Assembly (NCBI RefSeq): GCF_047228825.1
Contig: NZ_JBFEGN010000001.1
Span: 1 to 64,000 of the forward strand
Source of the DNA: Siminovitchia sp047228825
GTDB taxonomy: Bacteria > Bacillota > Bacilli > Bacillales > Bacillaceae_C
Reading direction: 5' to 3'
DNA: 64,000 nt
Shown: in pieces, positions 61,277-64,000 of the stretch
Layout: every line of letters begins with the position of its first letter
How positions within the stretch are numbered: the first letter of the stretch is position 1
The notes under the pieces: model-generated
What the model saw: the letters and a program-made list of their open reading frames with translations, nothing else
Told to the model about the DNA's origin: nothing
Databases searched by the model: none
Translations under genes and position numbers: made by a program

Positions 61277-62223
61277 GATGATCGACTCTCCTTTAATAGT
61301 AAATAGAGGAAATATGCTCCCCCGACAAAATTAATAATCACACTGAGCGTCGTGGAAAAAGTAAAGATGCGTTCAACAGCCCATTGCCCTCCCACAAGAG
61401 CGATGATACTCATAAAGACAGCCCCAGTAATATGTACCCGGTGCTTGTATGTCGAGAAAAATTGGTAAGATAAATTTGCCACAATCAGACCAAAAAATGT
61501 GATCGGTCCCACCAACGCCGTAGAAACAGCAATCAAAACAGCGGTCATGACAAGCGTTTTTCTGGCAATTTTATCATAAGCTATGCCGAGATTGACCGCG
61601 ATATCGCGGCCAAGCAACATGACATCCAAAAAGCCGATAGAGCGCCAGCCAATGGCAAAAACGGCACAGACGATCAAGAGGGAGAGCCAAACAAGGTCGC
61701 CATTGACATTGTTAAAGCTGGCAAACATGCGGTCTTGCACGATCAGAAATTCGTTGGGATCAATCAGCACTTGCAAAAACGTACTGATGCTTTGAAAAAA
61801 TGTCCCTGTAATAATTCCAACCAAGAGCAGAAAATATATCGATTGTTGCCCTTTTCTAAATAAGAGCCGATACAAAATCAAAGCAAAAACAATCATGGCT
61901 CCAACCGATAAAAGGAAATTGATTTGCTTGTTTACTACTGTAATATGTTCGGATCCAAGAAAGAAAATAAAAAAAGTTTGTATCAGCAAATAAAGAGAAT
62001 CAAGACCAATAATGCCTGGCGTTAATATCCGGTTATTTGTTACTGTTTGAAAAACAACCGTAGAATATGAAATGGCCGCACCGGTCAAAACCATGGCCAA
62101 AACTTTAATGACTCGACGAGGAAGCGCATAATCAAAGCTTCCGTTCAAATCATGAAACAAATACAGCAAGCATAGTCCAACGGCGACGAGGAAGAGAATG
62201 CTCATTTTAATTGTATTACGCAT
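61273..62223 (-). CDS. yclO: Ferric siderophore ABC transporter permease (YclO-like)
   Basis: ATG at 62223 follows GGAGGAAGTCTT and overlaps the end of yclN by eight bases. 316 aa, FecCD family with nine to ten helices; LLGRDIAVNLGIAYDKIAR near 208 is the coupling region, followed by ITFFGLIVANLSYQFF. Forms a heterodimer with YclN. Confidence 0.9.
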   Translation of the reverse strand: MRNTIKMSILFLVAVGLCLLYLFHDLNGSFDYALPRRVIKVLAMVLTGAAISYSTVVFQTVTNNRILTPGIIGLDSLYLLIQTFFIFFLGSEHITVVNKQINFLLSVGAMIVFALILYRLLFRKGQQSIYFLLLVGIITGTFFQSISTFLQVLIDPNEFLIVQDRMFASFNNVNGDLVWLSLLIVCAVFAIGWRSIGFLDVMLLGRDIAVNLGIAYDKIARKTLVMTAVLIAVSTALVGPITFFGLIVANLSYQFFSTYKHRVHITGAVFMSIIALVGGQWAVERIFTFSTTLSVIINFVGGAYFLYLLLKESRSS

Positions 62224-63166
62224 AAGACTTCCTCCGGAAAAGCAAATATAGGAAAATACCGCTGCCAATTACCCCTACCATTAAACTAATGGAAATTTCA
62301 TATGGATAAATCAGAACGCGTCCCAAAATATCACATACAAGAAGAAATATGGCCCCGAGCATTGCTGTGTAAGGCAAGGTTTTCTGCATATGGTCGCCCA
62401 TAAAAATAGAAACGATGTTTGGAATAATCAAACCAAGAAAAGGAATCGTTCCTACCGTTAATACGACCGTGGTCGTCACAAGTGAGACGAGAATCAGGCC
62501 GATATTTACGATTTGCTTATAGGAAAGCCCGAGGTTTTTTGCAAAGTCTTCGCCCATTCCGGCAACTGTAAATCGATGGGCAAAAAAGTAGGCCAAAAAT
62601 AAAACCGGTATGCTTATGTACAGCAACTCGTAGCGGCCTTTCATTATCATTGAAAAGTCACCTTGAAGCCATGCTGACATGTTTTGGATCACATCGGCCT
62701 TGTATGCAAAAAACGTTGATACAGACGATAATATATTCCCAAACATGATCCCGACGAGCGGAATAAAAATGGCATCTTTAAATTTGATTCGATTGAGTAT
62801 GTTCATGAACAAAAAAGAACCTGCCAGCGCAAATGCAAATGCCACAGACATTTTTACAAGTAATGCAGCGTTCGCGAAGAAGATCATGGATACAAGAATT
62901 CCCAGTCTTGTTGCATCCAGCGTTCCGGCCGTTGTAGGCGAAACGAACTTGTTGCGGCTCAGCTGCTGCATAATCAGGCCGCAAATACTCATGCCCGCGC
63001 CTGCCAAAATGATGGATATAAGCCGCGGAATTCGGCTTATCAAAAACACTTCCGTCTCTTCCGACTGAAAATCAAGCAAATCCAGGGGAGATATGTTACT
63101 GACCCCGATGAATAAAGACAGAATACATAATAAAAATAGCAATAGAACCAAATACTTAAATTTCAC
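62216..63166 (-). CDS. yclN: Ferric siderophore ABC transporter permease (YclN-like)
   Basis: 316 aa, FecCD family, GTG start. GAGMSICGLIMQQLSRNKFV near 57-76 and GEDFAKNLGLSYKQI near 206 are the family blocks; GTIPFLGLIIPNIV follows. First gene of yclNOPQ; promoter and Fur box lie directly upstream. Confidence 0.9.
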   Translation of the reverse strand: MKFKYLVLLLFLLCILSLFIGVSNISPLDLLDFQSEETEVFLISRIPRLISIILAGAGMSICGLIMQQLSRNKFVSPTTAGTLDATRLGILVSMIFFANAALLVKMSVAFAFALAGSFLFMNILNRIKFKDAIFIPLVGIMFGNILSSVSTFFAYKADVIQNMSAWLQGDFSMIMKGRYELLYISIPVLFLAYFFAHRFTVAGMGEDFAKNLGLSYKQIVNIGLILVSLVTTTVVLTVGTIPFLGLIIPNIVSIFMGDHMQKTLPYTAMLGAIFLLVCDILGRVLIYPYEISISLMVGVIGSGIFLYLLFRRKSYA

Positions 63167-63206
63167 TGATCACCCACCAACATTTTCTGTACAGTTATTG
63201 TGCAAT

Positions 63207-63221
63207 TGATAATCATTATCA
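63207..63221 (-). promoter_or_regulatory. Fur box of yclNOPQ
   Basis: TGATAATCATTATCA, a perfect 7-1-7 Fur site, positioned just downstream of the predicted transcription start. Confidence 0.92.
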
Positions 63222-63235
63222 CTTCTTTCATACTC

Positions 63236-63263
63236 ATTATATCACTGGGAAAACGGCTGTCAA
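63236..63263 (-). promoter_or_regulatory. Sigma-A promoter of yclNOPQ
   Basis: TTGACA (63263-63258), 16 bases, TATAAT (63241-63236): consensus boxes; Fur bound at 63207-63221 would block it. Confidence 0.88.
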
Positions 63264-63348
63264 TCATTAATTGAAAATCTTTCTCAATTATAGATGATCT
63301 GGAAGTAAAATTCAAAAAGATGTTGAAAATGGAGATTGCAAAAAAACA

Positions 63349-63383
63349 AAAAGGCGTTCCCCCTTGGGGAAAAAACGCCTTTT
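63349..63383 (-). terminator. Terminator of the EcsC-family gene
   Basis: AAAAGGCGTT/AACGCCTTTT with an inner CCCC-TT-GGGG; a T-rich tract follows on the minus strand. Confidence 0.82.
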
Positions 63384-63459
63384 ACGGAAATCGCAGGCCG
63401 GTTGGCATCTGCTAGCTCCCAGCATTATTTTTCCGTTTATACAGAGACTTTTCATTTCC

Positions 63460-64000
63460 TCACTGTGACAACAAGCGCATTCGATAGCAATTTCTGGCTG
63501 TTTCACCCAGCCGGTCGAGCAGTTGATAGTTCGCATATGCCCCAAAAGCTGCCCCCAGTCCGGGGATGAGCTGCAACATTTTCACCAAATCTATATAATC
63601 CCGATATTCCTGTTGGAACTTACGCCAATCCATGTCAACAAGCCTGTTTTTTTCCTTTTCCCAATTCTCGATCGTATACATGGTTTCCCTTCTTGTTTCA
63701 TCACTGGAAAAAGCAAGTTGAAAAATATGCAAAATAAACAACCGTTCACTGTAATCTTTTGTATCAAAACCGTAAGTATGGGCTGCTTCAAACAAAAATT
63801 TCATTTCAATGGAGAGCAGCAAAGGAAAATCGGCCAAGCCGAGCAGGATTCCCCCTGCACCGGTCCCTGCTCCTTCGACAACAGCTGTTTTACGGTAAAT
63901 CTCAATCTTTTCGTTCAGTATCCGGTCCCGTTCCATAAGGCTTCCATTTTTCTTGGGTTTTGATGTTGTTAAAATATTGGATCCCAAAATCGTTGCCTTT
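63460..64000 (-). CDS. EcsC-family protein, partial (runs off the right edge)
   Basis: The frame is open to the window edge, so the N-terminus is missing; a TTG at 63987 is not needed as a start. About 180 C-terminal residues are present. EGAGTGAGGILLGLADFPLL and IEMKFLFEAAHTYGFDTKDY are typical of the EcsC domain, with a hydrophobic Gly-rich helix, and LIPGLGAAFGAYANYQLLDR follows near the end. EcsC proteins are predicted to bind membranes; function unknown. Confidence 0.82.
   Translation of the reverse strand, partial: KATILGSNILTTSKPKKNGSLMERDRILNEKIEIYRKTAVVEGAGTGAGGILLGLADFPLLLSIEMKFLFEAAHTYGFDTKDYSERLFILHIFQLAFSSDETRRETMYTIENWEKEKNRLVDMDWRKFQQEYRDYIDLVKMLQLIPGLGAAFGAYANYQLLDRLGETARNCYRMRLLSQ

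Overview
The window looks like an ordinary chromosomal segment of a spore-forming member of the Bacillaceae (Firmicutes). The evidence is Gram-positive ribosome-binding sites before nearly every gene, frequent TTG and GTG starts, spore genes (cwlJ-like, sspH-like, Hsp20-type coat/germination protein), an Sda sporulation checkpoint peptide, a Rok-like nucleoid protein, a Bacillus-type T-box proBA operon, yclNOPQ with a Fur box, and B. subtilis-like pairs (ykoGH plus PepSY genes, yojNO, ykoN/ykoQ, ykuS, ykpA). The cytochrome bd operon ends in a 33-residue CydS of the Geobacillus type. I cannot fix the species. No rRNA, tRNA, CRISPR array, prophage or replication origin was seen.

Layout. 1-2.3 kb: left end of an IS200/IS605 element cut by the window edge, a 44-residue basic protein, a membrane protein, an ASCH-domain protein and a Mug-type DNA glycosylase. 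2.3-6.2 kb: T-box-controlled proB-proA followed by a branched-chain aminotransferase. 6.2-10.3 kb: MOSC protein, then a sulfide-oxidation operon (sqr, DUF1641, persulfide dioxygenase-rhodanese). 10.4-13.5 kb: divergent cytochrome bd operon with two very small membrane genes, one before cydA and CydS after cydB. 13.5-19 kb: tandem repeats, ykoQ-like phosphoesterase, ykoN-like glycosyltransferase, a GalT-fold protein, cwlJ, metA. 19-25.6 kb: a LytS/LytTR two-component system between two SSF symporter/DUF485 pairs. 25.6-33.4 kb: small proteins, a Rieske oxidoreductase, a ykoGH-like system with two PepSY proteins, an ABC-F ATPase. 33.4-43.9 kb: DUF421 with two DUF1657 proteins, AI-2E exporter, TrhO, amidase, MFS transporter, DUF1033, YkuS, and the molybdenum-cofactor genes moaA-moeA-mobB.

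44-50.2 kb: lemA with a TPM-domain protein, a YidC insertase preceded by what looks like a MifM-type arrest peptide, the yojN/yojO AAA-VWA pair and rok. 50.4-56.7 kb: an aldehyde dehydrogenase, sda, and odhAB of the TCA cycle. 57-59.3 kb is the most accessory part: an Hsp20 spore protein, a frameshifted gene, three small AT-rich membrane-type genes of unknown function and an IS1182-type transposase remnant. 59.3-64 kb: sspH, the iron-siderophore ABC importer yclNOPQ under Fur, and the start of an EcsC-family gene running off the right edge.

The strongest regulatory finding is the leader ORF at 46302-46574. Its last codons and stop form one arm of a perfect 14-bp hairpin whose other arm holds the ribosome-binding site of yidC, the same architecture as B. 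subtilis mifM-yidC2. Other points worth attention are the 30-residue membrane ORF in front of cydA, the side-by-side sulfide-oxidation and bd-oxidase operons, the AT-rich trio at 58-59 kb, and a 21-nt alternating intergenic repeat found at two loci.
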